Shown piece by piece: positions 1 through 8,673 of a stretch of DNA of 64,000 bases. The translations under genes and the position numbers were made by a program. The notes under the pieces were generated by a model. That model worked only from the letters and a program-made list of their open reading frames with translations, made no database searches and was not told the DNA's origin. The stretch's first letter is position 1. The number at the start of each line of letters is the position of its first letter. Origin of the DNA: CBDANW01 sp965197825. Its GTDB lineage: Bacteria; Acidobacteriota; Vicinamibacteria; Marinacidobacterales; DATDRI01. Location: assembly GCA_965197825.1 (NCBI GenBank), contig CBDANW010000002.1, forward strand, positions 496,001 through 560,000, written 5' to 3'.

Positions 1-244
1 CCAAAGAGACCCTATCGCGGGGTATCTTGCTCAAGTCAATCATGGATAGCTCGGCGAGCCGCTTGCGCAGTTGACCCAGACGCGCGTTCACGTAACCCTG
101 CCGCTCCTTGGCGGCCTGATATTCCGCGTTCTCCGAGAGGTCCCCGTGCTCGCGGGCGACCTTGAGCTCCTTGGGAAGCTTGACGTGGAGCTCCTCTTCC
201 AGCGATTTGACCTCGCTCTTTAGTTTCTTCAGGAAGTCTTCCAT
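1..244 (-). CDS. greA: Transcription elongation factor GreA (N-terminal part, cut by window edge)
   Basis: GreA binds in the RNA polymerase secondary channel and stimulates cleavage of backtracked transcripts. The ATG is at 244 on the minus strand and about 81 codons are visible. The N-terminal coiled coil carries the hallmark AREHGDLSENAEYQAAKE, with the D and E residues of the coil tip present (residues 27-44). The C-terminal FKBP-like domain lies outside the window. It is divergent from the methyltransferase gene, with a 75-nt gap. Identity is firm from the motif; only the truncation by the window limits the call. Confidence 0.93.
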   Translation of the reverse strand, partial: MEDFLKKLKSEVKSLEEELHVKLPKELKVAREHGDLSENAEYQAAKERQGYVNARLGQLRKRLAELSMIDLSKIPRDRVSL

Positions 245-319
245 GATCCAGGCTGTATCCTAGCATACCGGGACCACCGGGACCGCGGGACATCGCTTCC
301 CACTGGGCTCGGTGGTAGC

Positions 320-1144
320 ATGATGACCGGGCCGTGGGGCGTGAAAACTCTAACCAGCTTGGAAAACCCGCTCGTCAAGAGCATCCGGCGTCTGCAGCAA
401 AAGCCCGCCCACCGAGCGGACGGCAACATGGTCCTCGAAGGTTTGAAACTAGCGAACGAGGCGCTGTCCTCCGGCATCGAGATAACTCAAGCCCTTGTCT
501 CGGTGGACTTCGCGAGCCGACCACCGGGACGGGCACTGTTGCAGCGGCTTACGGCGGCGGGCGTTCCCTGCGCGGCAGTCAACGAACGGATTTTTCGCCG
601 TTGCAGTAGCTTGGACTCGCCAGAAGGCGCGTTGCTCGTTGGCCGGAGCCCGCTTCGAGCGTTGAACGATTCGGCCGGCGAGCTGGGCGACCTGGTTGGG
701 GTCGTGGCGGGGGTTCAGGATCCCGGTAATCTCGGTGCCATCGCTCGCGTGGCCGAGGCGGCCGGGGCTTCCGCTATGGTCGTGTGCCGTGAGACAGCCC
801 ACCCTTTTCATCCGAAGGCACTGAGAGGATCGATGGGAAGCTTGCTTCGGCTGCCGGTCGTAGACGGCGGCGATGCGCAAGCCGCTTTCGAGTATTTGAA
901 GAACAAGGGTTTTTCCCTCGCCGCCTGTGTGCCGCGAGGAGGTGTAGACTTTCGTAAGGCTAAGCTCGCTCGCCCCCTAGCGCTCGTCCTGGGCAGTGAA
1001 AGCTCCGGTTTGTCCAGGAACCTATTGCAGACCTGCGACCTTCATCTCTCCGTGCCGATGAAGGGCCGCATCGACTCACTCAACGTGGCCGTCGTGGCGG
1101 GCCTAGTACTGTATGAGGCCGCGCGACAGACGGGGGCCGTCTAA
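320..1144 (+). CDS. SpoU/TrmH-family RNA 2'-O-methyltransferase
   Basis: This 274-aa SPOUT methyltransferase is predicted to 2'-O-methylate rRNA or tRNA ribose using SAM. An N-terminal substrate-binding domain (residues 10-100, with VLEGLKLANEAL) precedes the SpoU domain. Motif 1 is GVQDPGNLGAIAR near residue 135, motif 2 is LVLGSESSGLS near 225, and motif 3 is IDSLNVAVVAGLVLYEA near 250. These include the catalytic Arg of motif 1 and the Asn-Val of motif 3. It is three nucleotides upstream of rarA, so the two are probably co-transcribed. Two adjacent ATGs are available; the first is used. The family is certain; the target nucleotide (RlmB-like versus another site) cannot be told from sequence. 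Confidence 0.9.
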   Translation: MMTGPWGVKTLTSLENPLVKSIRRLQQKPAHRADGNMVLEGLKLANEALSSGIEITQALVSVDFASRPPGRALLQRLTAAGVPCAAVNERIFRRCSSLDSPEGALLVGRSPLRALNDSAGELGDLVGVVAGVQDPGNLGAIARVAEAAGASAMVVCRETAHPFHPKALRGSMGSLLRLPVVDGGDAQAAFEYLKNKGFSLAACVPRGGVDFRKAKLARPLALVLGSESSGLSRNLLQTCDLHLSVPMKGRIDSLNVAVVAGLVLYEAARQTGAV

Positions 1145-1147
1145 GCC

Positions 1148-2494
1148 ATGCAGAAAGAACTCTTCTCCAAACCAGAGGACCCGAATCGAACCGGCACGAG
1201 CACACATACTCCTCTCGCCGAGCGGATGCGCCCGCGAGATCTCGACGAGGTGCTGGGTCAGGAAGAAATTCTGGGACCGGACACGCCCTTACGCGCCGCC
1301 ATCGACAGCGACACAGTGGGTTCGTTGATCCTGTGGGGGCCTCCCGGCTCCGGAAAAACAACACTAGCCCGAATCATCGCCCATCGAACCTCATCTGACT
1401 TCGTTCCCTACTCGGCCGTGCTCGCCGGGATCAAAGAGATCCGTTCGGTGATGCAGGCGGCCGAACAGCGAAGGAACCTCTACGGCAAGAAGACGATCTT
1501 GTTCATCGACGAGATCCACCGCTTCAACAAAGCCCAGCAAGACGCGTTCCTTCCCCACGTGGAGTCGGGCAATGTCACGCTGATCGGCGCCACCACGGAA
1601 AACCCCTCGTTCGAGGTCAACGGGGCTCTCTTGTCGCGGTGTCGTGTCGTGATCTTACGACAGCTCGGCACGGATGAGCTGCGCGAGGTGATGCAACATG
1701 CCTTGGCCGACCGAGAGCAAGGTCTGGGTGGTCGAGGCATCGAGGTCGACGCCAATGCCCTGGAGTGGCTGGCCAGACAGGCGAACGGTGACGGACGCTT
1801 CGTCTTGAACGTGCTGGAGGCGGCGGTCGGCTCCAAGAAAGACACGGCCATCACGCTTGCCGATCTCGAGAAGACCGTCCAGCGCAAAGCGCTTCTCTAC
1901 GACAAGAGTGGCGAAGAGCATTTCAATCTCATCTCGGCGCTTCACAAGTCGATTCGAAACTCGGATCCCGACGCGGGACTCTACTGGTTGGCGCGCATGC
2001 TGGAAGCCGGGGAAGATCCTCTCTACATAGCTCGGCGGTTGGTGCGGTTCGCTTCCGAGGACGTCGGGCTCGCCGACCCTCAAGCCCTGTCGGTCACGAT
2101 GGCGGCCAAGGAAGCCTTTCATTTCATCGGACTCCCGGAAGGCAAACTGGCGTTGGCTCAATCCGTCGTCTACCTAGCCACCGCACCCAAATCGAACGCG
2201 GTCTACCGCGGCTACAACGAGGCCGCGGAAGATGCGCTCAAGGAAGTTTCGGAGCCGGTCCCCCTTCATCTGCGTAACCCGGTTACCGGCGACATGAAAC
2301 GTTGGGGCTACGGCAAAGGCTATCAATACGCCCACGAGTTCGAGGAGAAAACGACGGGCATGGATTGTCTGCCGGAATCGCTTGGCGGGAAGCTCTACTA
2401 CCGTCCCACCACCGAGGGTTTCGAGAGGACACTTCGCGAGCGGATGGAAAACGTGCGAAAGGACAAGACAAAGCTCAAGGGGCGCCCCGAATAA
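1148..2494 (+). CDS. rarA: Replication-associated recombination protein A (RarA/MgsA AAA+ ATPase)
   Basis: RarA is a clamp-loader-like AAA+ ATPase that acts at stalled replication forks. The 448-aa product has Walker A GPPGSGKT at 64-71, Walker B ILFIDEIH at 117-124, the RarA signature HRFNKAQQDAFLPHVE directly after it, and sensor 1 LIGATTENPSFE. The C-terminal half holds the tetramerisation domain (YWLARMLEAGEDPLYIARRL, then AKEAFHFIGLPEGKLALAQ). Length matches the family (about 440). It follows the methyltransferase by three bases, consistent with an operon. The protein looks intact. Confidence 0.96.
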   Translation: MQKELFSKPEDPNRTGTSTHTPLAERMRPRDLDEVLGQEEILGPDTPLRAAIDSDTVGSLILWGPPGSGKTTLARIIAHRTSSDFVPYSAVLAGIKEIRSVMQAAEQRRNLYGKKTILFIDEIHRFNKAQQDAFLPHVESGNVTLIGATTENPSFEVNGALLSRCRVVILRQLGTDELREVMQHALADREQGLGGRGIEVDANALEWLARQANGDGRFVLNVLEAAVGSKKDTAITLADLEKTVQRKALLYDKSGEEHFNLISALHKSIRNSDPDAGLYWLARMLEAGEDPLYIARRLVRFASEDVGLADPQALSVTMAAKEAFHFIGLPEGKLALAQSVVYLATAPKSNAVYRGYNEAAEDALKEVSEPVPLHLRNPVTGDMKRWGYGKGYQYAHEFEEKTTGMDCLPESLGGKLYYRPTTEGFERTLRERMENVRKDKTKLKGRPE

Positions 2495-2551
2495 CTTGAA
2501 TGTCCGCGGGGCAGCGTGCAGGTTTGCTCCAACGCCGAAGCGTCGAAACCC

Positions 2552-2971
2552 TTAGTCCATCTTGGTCCCAAGCCGGTCCAGCTCGGGCTGCAGCGCTTCC
2601 AACATTTCCTGAAACGGAGTTCGGTCGCCCGCGGCGCCGAAGGTCGTGGGAGCGAGGTCGAAGGCGTTCGTCGTGAGCAACCTTTTCAATTGCGAGCGGA
2701 CCGCATCGGGAAGCCCGGTGAACTGAACCCCGTGCAGCACCGCCCCTAAGACGCCGCCCCTCGCATGTTGCGCGTCTTGCCCATATGGGCCTTCACCGCT
2801 CCAAACCACGTGTCCCTGGGTCTCGAACACACTCAAGCGGTCCAGGCTGACTTTCAGCTCGATCCTCCACCCGCGCTTCAGGACCAGGTCGGTGACGACG
2901 CAGGCACCCGATTCCGAAAGGTCGCGGACCTCACCGCAGGCAAGAGGAAAACCATCTTCATTGACCGCCAC
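2552..2971 (-). CDS. PilZ-domain protein, probably missing its true start
   Basis: PilZ domains bind cyclic-di-GMP or act as structural adaptors. The readable protein contains EVRDLSESGACV, the second conserved PilZ motif (D/NxSxxG), followed by beta-strand-rich sequence. The formal start is a GTG at 2971, but the same frame continues upstream to 3022 and encodes ARRRRFISKQSITV, the Arg-rich first PilZ motif, with no start codon before a TGA at 3023-3025. A G6 run at 3011-3016 lies exactly there. In the frame beginning at 3150 an open stretch leads into the same point, so the real gene probably starts near 3150 with an indel in the G run. It is convergent with rarA. Confidence 0.7.
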   Translation of the reverse strand: MAVNEDGFPLACGEVRDLSESGACVVTDLVLKRGWRIELKVSLDRLSVFETQGHVVWSGEGPYGQDAQHARGGVLGAVLHGVQFTGLPDAVRSQLKRLLTTNAFDLAPTTFGAAGDRTPFQEMLEALQPELDRLGTKMD

Positions 2972-3216
2972 GGTGATGGACTGTTTGGAGATGAAGCGTC
3001 GCCGGCGCGCGGGGGGCTCTCCTCAACCTGGGCCGGCTGGGCCGAAACGGTGGGATGCTCCTGGACCTCGGCACCGCGAGGAGCCGCACCGGCATGATGG
3101 CACCACCGACGACGTCCTCGCCACGATGACTGCCTTCCAAATCGCCGCATTATTATGACTTATCCGAAAGCCTGTTCAAGAATACGCACAAAAATAAGCT
3201 ATACCAAGGCTGTTAG

Positions 3217-5113
3217 CTAGCTAGCGCGGATCCGGATCAGCGCGTCCTGAGCGGCCTGAGCGACGTTCGGATCTCGCTCCGACGCGGCGGCTTGAATGAG
3301 CGGGAGGCTGCGGTGCGAACGCAGGTTGCCGAGCGCAATGAGCGCTTGCACCCGCGATGCGAGCTCACCGTCTCCGGCCGCCTGCTCCACTCTCATCGCT
3401 TCGCCTTCCACGAGGAAACAGTTGCTTCCCACTCGGCGAAGGGAAGCACTTCGAACCAGTTCGGGAGATCGAGCGGCACAGGCACCGGCCTCCTGGCGGC
3501 GGCGACGAAACGATTCAGGGAGAACCGCCGCATGAAAGCGTTGAGCTCTCCCGCCAACCGTTTGGCGGAGTCGGCGCTCATTTCGTCCAGGCCATCCATG
3601 AGGAAGAGGAACCGTCCTTCTTCCAGATCGCTTTGAAAGAGTTTGCGATCGAAACCCGCAGAGACGAAATCCAAGAGGTCGGCCCCAGGATCCAGATCTG
3701 CGAGCGACACATAGATGGGAAGTGGCGATTTGGCGCTGTAAGAAAGGATGGACTGCGCCGAGTCGTAGAAGAGCCTGAACAGAGTCATGCTCTTGCCCGA
3801 ACCGGGGCCTCCCAACACGAGCATCCGCTGGAAATGGCGCGCGAGCTCCGCGGCATCGCGCGGCTGCCCGAGGAACTCGGCAGCGTGCACGTACGACGTG
3901 AGCGGGTCTTGGCGCGGCATCCATTTGAAGAGCTGTCGTTGGTAACGCTCCGGCTTCGGCCAGATACGGTTCAGCGTCTCGCGAAGCTTCCGACGGTAAC
4001 GACCTTCGGAGAGCTCGTAGACCTGACGGACTCGCTCGCCGGCTCGGCTCTGAAAGACGGCGGGCTGCTTCTGGGAGAGAAACAAGACCGGGGCAAGCCA
4101 AGCGCTCTCCAAAGGAAAGAAGTCACCGACCTCTCGTCGTGCTTCGGAGAGGCACGCGTCTACCGGTTTCATGGACGCCAAGGCTCGATAGAACGCTTCG
4201 AGGAACCGAACGGCCAGGTCTTCGGTCTTTAGACTACCGAGCGCGACCAGTGCTGGGATGTGCGTGAGCAAGCTGCCGGCGAGCTCGGGTCCCACGCCGG
4301 CGATGCCCTTACCACCGCTGAAAACCATGAGCCGTGCGCTTCCGTCCTGAAGCAAGGCGGAGAGCTCACTCGGCTCCAGATAATCGCTTCCCTCTTTTTC
4401 ATCGAAGAGACCGATGCGGGCTTCCCCGGAGGACCAGCGACTCGACGTCAAGAGGTGTAGCACGTCGACGTCACGCCGGAGCAGACTCATCAGGCGATCG
4501 CGGTTCAGCGCGTCTTCGCGGACCCCGCGACCCTCCTCTCGCACGGAGACCAGTCCCTCCCCTTCCAAACGCCTCAGCGCTTCCCGAATCGCGGCGGCCT
4601 CTTGCCTAATGCGGGGAGCGTCCTTGTCGTCGGCGAACTCGGCGGCAAGAAGAACCTTGAGCGGGGGCTCGAGCGGAACGGACGCGGGCTCTTTCTCTGG
4701 CTCGTGGAAGCGTACCAGTGTCGTTTCCGGGGAATTGCTCAGAAACGTGGCACGGCGAGTGTCGTAGAGACACTCCCATGGGAGACGAGCGACATTCTGC
4801 GGATCGATCTTCAGACGGATACGAAGGCGCGTTTGGGTGGGTTGGGTTTGTTCTCGAAGATGAATGTAGAGCCGCAGCAGTCGCCTTGGAAGAGCGAGTC
4901 GAACAACCTCGCTCCCACGTACTGAAGCTCCTCCGGACCAAGCTCCTCGAGCCGATCGACGCAGTCGATGAACCGCGGATCGTCGAAAGGCATGCGGAGC
5001 TGGACCGGGGGCGTCGACCGACCAAACTCGTCCCACCCCACGGCGGAGTAAAAGCCCGGGGTGGGATCGGTCCACACCGCAATGAGTAGATCCTGGTGCT
5101 CCATCTCCTTCAT
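3217..5113 (-). pseudogene. CHAT-NACHT-HEAT protein (NLR-like), broken by two frameshifts
   Basis: Three frames on the minus strand form one STAND-type protein. 5113 to about 4850 gives an N-terminal CHAT lead-in (MKEMEHQDLLIAVWTD). About 4850 to 3415 gives the CHAT core (LRIRLKIDPQNVARLPWECLYD) and a NACHT NTPase with Walker A GGPGSGKSMT and Walker B RFLFLMDGLDEM. About 3415 to 3217 gives a HEAT-like tail (RVQALIALGNLRSHRSLPLIQ). Shifts fall in a repetitive GGGT tract near 4845 and near 3410. CHAT proteases normally have a GHG histidine and an NAC-type cysteine. Here those positions read DVLHLLTSSRW and LMVFSGGKGIAG, so the protease appears inactive. Such architectures occur in defence and signalling. 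Whether the frameshifts are biological or sequence error is open. Confidence 0.75.
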
Positions 5114-5370
5114 GTCATGTCTCGGCGCGCCACGGGGAGCAAGAGATACCAGCCCCCGCTAAGGACGCAACTACGTCATTCTTATTGGTTTCCAGATTAC
5201 TTATACCATTCCGACGTAATTGCAATAGCTTGGGATTAACGCCAATCATTTCAATTAGATACGGGCTATCCTCTCACGAGCCGGAGCGGCGCGTTCGGCG
5301 CTTACGACTAAATCCCTAAAGCAGGTTCTGAGGTTGCGAGGTGTGGGTAGAAGCCCCCAGTAGCGGCGTC
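5114..5370. other. Intergenic region, 257 bp, no gene seen
   Basis: This gap lies between the DnaC-like gene and the CHAT-NACHT gene, both minus strand. It contains an AT-rich stretch (about 5165-5265), unlike its GC-rich neighbours, which could hold the promoter of the CHAT-NACHT gene. No tRNA, clear hairpin terminator or convincing -35/-10 pair was recognised. Confidence 0.5.
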
Positions 5371-6153
5371 TTACCCCTTGAAATTGGCCTGAAGGATGTT
5401 CATGCGGTAGTCGTCGCCTTCCATGGGAACGTCTCGACACATCTCGTACAGCCGCGATCGAAGACGCATCGTGATCCGTTCCGACAACGTGTACTCCTCG
5501 GTGGGTGGACGCTTGCCGAAGCCGGGCGAGGGTAGCCCCGCCTGACTGGCTCGAGGTCTATCGGTGAAGTTCGTGGTGATGACGGTGAGCTTCCTCTCGT
5601 TGTAGCGGTAATTCAGAATGTAGAAGAGGGTGTCGAAGACCCAGAGCGTCGAGCTTTCCCCGCCGAGATCGTCGAGCACCAAGAGATCGGACTCCAGCAC
5701 CGGCTTGAGGACCGCGGATTCGGTAATGGACGTGTCGGGACTGTACGATCCCTTGATCTCCCTCAGCAGGGCGCGGAAATCGGCGAAGCGAACGCTTGCC
5801 CGGATTCCCCTCTCGACGAGGACGCGCCGACAGATGGCCACCGCCAGATGGGTCTTGCCCACGCCGGGAGGTCCGCTGAAGAGCAACCCCGCCTCGACGT
5901 CCGGGAACTCGTCGGCCCACTTCTGGGCGATCTTGCAAGCCTGCGCCAGCTTCGGGTGCAAGAGCTCGAAGGGCTTGCCGCCGCTTTGGTCGTCGAAGGC
6001 GCATTCATCGTAGCGGGTCGGGATTCTCGCTTGGCCTACCGACGATCCTGTGGCATCGCCCGCCCTACACGAGCAGCGCTCGACGCGCACGATCCCATCG
6101 CGCTCGACCCACTTCCAGGTCGTCCCGTCGCAAACCGCGCACTTGGTGCTCAA
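5371..6153 (-). CDS. DnaC/DnaI/IstB-like AAA+ ATPase with N-terminal zinc ribbon
   Basis: This 260-aa ATPase belongs to the DnaC-DnaI-IstB group, which loads replicative helicase onto DNA or assists transposases. The N-terminus has CAVC (5-8) and CSC (27-29), a small metal-binding ribbon as in DnaI. Walker A is GPPGVGKTH (94-102), Walker B is LLVLDDLGG, and sensor 1 is LTVITTNFTDRP. Its ATG overlaps the end of the sigma-factor gene by four bases (ATGA), indicating translational coupling. No transposase partner is adjacent, so a DnaI-like helicase loader is more likely than IstB. Confidence 0.87.
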   Translation of the reverse strand: MSTKCAVCDGTTWKWVERDGIVRVERCSCRAGDATGSSVGQARIPTRYDECAFDDQSGGKPFELLHPKLAQACKIAQKWADEFPDVEAGLLFSGPPGVGKTHLAVAICRRVLVERGIRASVRFADFRALLREIKGSYSPDTSITESAVLKPVLESDLLVLDDLGGESSTLWVFDTLFYILNYRYNERKLTVITTNFTDRPRASQAGLPSPGFGKRPPTEEYTLSERITMRLRSRLYEMCRDVPMEGDDYRMNILQANFKG

Positions 6154-7001
6154 TTCAAGAATCCCCGCATCACCTGTGCGGTGTTCGAGCGGCGCAGCTT
6201 GGCGATGGCCTTCGATTCGATCTGTCGGATTCGCTCGCGCGAAAGTTGCAGCCGGTCGCCGATCTCCTGAAGCGTTTGTGGCTCGTCGTCGTCCAAACCG
6301 AACCGAAGCTTCAGCACTTCGGCCTCTTTCGGATTGAGCTCGGACAGCAGGCTCCTAATCTGGGACAGGAAAGACTCCTGGAGCAGGGCAACATCGACCG
6401 GCGCCACGGTTCCCTGTTCCAGACGATCGGCCAGCTCAACGCCCCCGTCCTCGCCTACCGTCTCGGAAAGCGATACGTCGTTACCCGAAATGGCGATGAA
6501 CGTGTTGACGGCGTCGAGAGACAGGTCGAGCGAGGCCGCCACTTCCTCAGGGGCCGGCGTTCCCTTCTCGCCCGCCGAGAACTGCCGCTCAATGCGGCCA
6601 AAGGCAGTCGCCATACGCGACGGAACGGCGAACACCCGGGTATGCTCGGAGATTACGCGAAAGATGGATTGGCGAATCCACCAGACCGCATAGGAGATGA
6701 ACTTGACGTTCCGATCCGGATCGAAGCGACGTGCGGCTTGAATCAACCCAAGATTCCCCTCATGGATTAGATCAAGAAACGAAACCCCCAAACCTCTGAA
6801 GCGCTTGGCATAGCTCACAACGAACCGGAGATTGCACTCGACCATCTTCCGGAGCGCCGTCTCGTCGCCTTCACGAACGCGACGGCCGAGCTCTTTCTCT
6901 TCCTCCGGGCTCAGACGAGGAAACTTGCCGATCTCGCGAATGTAGCGACTCAGGGTTTCCGCGTCGTCGGAGGAACGCCGCCACCGACGTGCGGACTGCA
7001 T
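6150..7001 (-). CDS. RNA polymerase sigma-70 family factor (RpoD/RpoS-like, group 2)
   Basis: This 283-aa sigma factor lacks region 1.1. Region 1.2/2 is present (DAETLSRYIREIGKFPRLSPEEE, then NLRFVVSYAKRF and FLDLIHEGNLGLIQAARRFD), region 2.4 contains YAVWWIRQSI, region 3 follows, and region 4.2 carries the helix-turn-helix TLQEIGDRLQLSRERIRQIE. Length suggests a stress or alternative sigma rather than the primary RpoD. It sits 80 bp downstream of hspR and overlaps the DnaC-like gene by four bases, so it may be read through from the dnaK heat-shock promoter. No strong ribosome-binding site precedes the ATG at 7001. Confidence 0.92.
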   Translation of the reverse strand: MQSARRWRRSSDDAETLSRYIREIGKFPRLSPEEEKELGRRVREGDETALRKMVECNLRFVVSYAKRFRGLGVSFLDLIHEGNLGLIQAARRFDPDRNVKFISYAVWWIRQSIFRVISEHTRVFAVPSRMATAFGRIERQFSAGEKGTPAPEEVAASLDLSLDAVNTFIAISGNDVSLSETVGEDGGVELADRLEQGTVAPVDVALLQESFLSQIRSLLSELNPKEAEVLKLRFGLDDDEPQTLQEIGDRLQLSRERIRQIESKAIAKLRRSNTAQVMRGFLN

Positions 7002-7082
7002 GCCCGATCATGCCGCAGGACGGCCCCCCAGAGCAAGGAAAGACCAAGGAAGTCCAAGGCAAGACCAAGGTCCGGGCAGAGG

Positions 7083-7514
7083 TCAGGAATCTTGCGGCAC
7101 CTTGACCAGATCGCGAGGGGGTAGCTTGACGAGGGCGTTCTTGACTCGGTCCTTCCACCCCTCCTCTTCCTTCATCATTTCCCGTCGTACGTACTCGATG
7201 AACTCGCTGACCTCGGCGTGCATCTGTTCCATCTTGGTGCGCATGTTGAGAATGATCTCCACTCCTGCCAGGTTGACGCCTAGATCGCGGGTGAGATTGA
7301 GGATGGTTTCTAGCTGCCGCAGATCCTCCTCGGAGTAAAGCCGCGTGTTGCCTTCGGTTCGTGAAGGTTTCAGCAAGCCTTCACGTTCGTAGAGCCGCAA
7401 TGTCTGCGGGTGAATGCCGTAGGTCTGCGCCACGGCACTAATCATGTAGTACCCCTTGCCCTTCGCTCGGCTTCCCCTTACCTTTTCCCGCGGAGCAGAG
7501 CCAGACCGTTTCAC
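7083..7514 (-). CDS. hspR: HspR, MerR-family heat-shock repressor
   Basis: HspR represses dnaK operons, usually with DnaK as co-repressor, by binding HAIR inverted repeats. The protein has the signature YYMISAVAQTYGIHPQTLR and LYEREGLLKPSRTEGNTRLY, covering the winged helix-turn-helix, then a coiled-coil dimerisation helix (LAGVEIILNMRTKMEQMHAEV). The GTG at 7514 is chosen because it overlaps the dnaJ stop as GTGA, the usual coupling in this operon; the open frame runs further upstream inside dnaJ but that part is a shadow. An internal ATG (YYM-ISAV) is the alternative start. Confidence 0.93.
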   Translation of the reverse strand: MKRSGSAPREKVRGSRAKGKGYYMISAVAQTYGIHPQTLRLYEREGLLKPSRTEGNTRLYSEEDLRQLETILNLTRDLGVNLAGVEIILNMRTKMEQMHAEVSEFIEYVRREMMKEEEGWKDRVKNALVKLPPRDLVKVPQDS

Positions 7515-8647
7515 CGCAACACCCCCTTGCCTTTCGTGAACGCGACGAAGAGGTCTCGACGCGGGTTCTCTGGATACAGCCGGGCGAGCTCGCGCAGCAA
7601 ATCCTGCGATCGCTCGTCGTATGCCGTCGGCGTTACCACCTGAATCGTTACGAAGAGATCCCCCTGGCCTCCGCCTCGGAGAGACGGCGCTCCCCGACCC
7701 GAAAGGCGGAGCTTCTGACCGCTCTGCACGCCCGCCGGTACACGCACCTTGACCGATCCTCCCACCGTGGGTACTTCGATGCGACACCCCAACGCAGCTT
7801 CAGGGAACGTGACCGGCACGGTGCAGAGGAGATTGTCTCCCTTGCGCGTAAAGAACGGATGCCGCTCGGCCGGAATGATCTGGATCAGTACGTAGAGATC
7901 GCCGGTTCGACCTCCGCCGCGCCCTTCGTTGCCCGTTCCGGGCACCACGACGTTCGAACCGTCGTCCACACCGGGGGGTATTTCGACTTCGATGGTCTCT
8001 TCCCTACTCTCCCGACCCAGCCCCTGGCAGTCTGGACAATCCTGTCGGTCCACGCTTCCCGAGCCGCCGCAGTCTGGACAGGCTCGCGCGAACAACATGT
8101 GCCCCCGAGCCTGCGTTGCCTGCCCGCGGCCCTGACACACCCGGCACGGCTGCGACCGGTTGGCGGGCAGATGTCCCCAACCCTCGCACGTCTCGCACGC
8201 GACGAGGCGGTTAACGTGAAAGGACGCCGCGAAACCCTTGAGGGACTCGTCGAACGAGATGCCCAATCGGTGCTGGATGTCTTCGCCCGGCACCGCACTT
8301 TTCGAAGGAGACGCCGTCGCCGGACGACGGAAGATCTCGAGAAAGATGTCCGCCTCGGACCGACCGGTCATCGAAAAATCGAATCCCTCGAAACCGTAGC
8401 CCGCCGCGGGCTCGGCCACATCCTCCGTTCGCTTCGCTCCCGAGCGATCATAGGAGTCGCGCTCACCTGGGTCCGACAACACGTCATACGCTTCCGTGAT
8501 CCGCCGATAACGCAGCTCCGACACCCGATCGCCGGGGTTGATCTCGGGATGGTACTTCCGCGCCAGCTTCCGGTAAGCCCTTCTTATTTCGATACGGGAA
8601 GCCGAGCGTTTGACCCCGAGTAGCTCGTAGTAACTGCGTTTTTCCAT
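7511..8647 (-). CDS. dnaJ: Chaperone DnaJ with an HPE instead of HPD motif
   Basis: DnaJ stimulates DnaK ATPase and delivers clients. The 378-aa protein has a J domain (5-68), a Gly/Phe-poor linker, four zinc repeats (CETCEGWG, CRVCQGRG, CPDCGGSG, CPDCQGLG), and two C-terminal substrate-binding barrels. The J-domain loop reads KYHPEINPGD, so the catalytic HPD is HPE, encoded by GAG. HPD is nearly invariant in active J proteins and Asp-to-Asn abolishes function in E. coli DnaJ; the effect of Glu here is unknown. It begins 26 bp after dnaK and overlaps hspR. Confidence 0.95.
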   Translation of the reverse strand: MEKRSYYELLGVKRSASRIEIRRAYRKLARKYHPEINPGDRVSELRYRRITEAYDVLSDPGERDSYDRSGAKRTEDVAEPAAGYGFEGFDFSMTGRSEADIFLEIFRRPATASPSKSAVPGEDIQHRLGISFDESLKGFAASFHVNRLVACETCEGWGHLPANRSQPCRVCQGRGQATQARGHMLFARACPDCGGSGSVDRQDCPDCQGLGRESREETIEVEIPPGVDDGSNVVVPGTGNEGRGGGRTGDLYVLIQIIPAERHPFFTRKGDNLLCTVPVTFPEAALGCRIEVPTVGGSVKVRVPAGVQSGQKLRLSGRGAPSLRGGGQGDLFVTIQVVTPTAYDERSQDLLRELARLYPENPRRDLFVAFTKGKGVLR

Positions 8648-8673
8648 GTCTGACGAATCCTTACTCGAACGCT

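Noticed and set aside
5371..6153. IstB of an IS21 element
   Set aside because: No IstA, no inverted repeats, translational coupling to a sigma factor, and a DnaI-like N-terminal zinc ribbon.
7002..7082. Short CCTTGGTCTT-like direct repeats upstream of the sigma gene
   Set aside because: Low-complexity, only 80 bp, no recognisable operator or structure.
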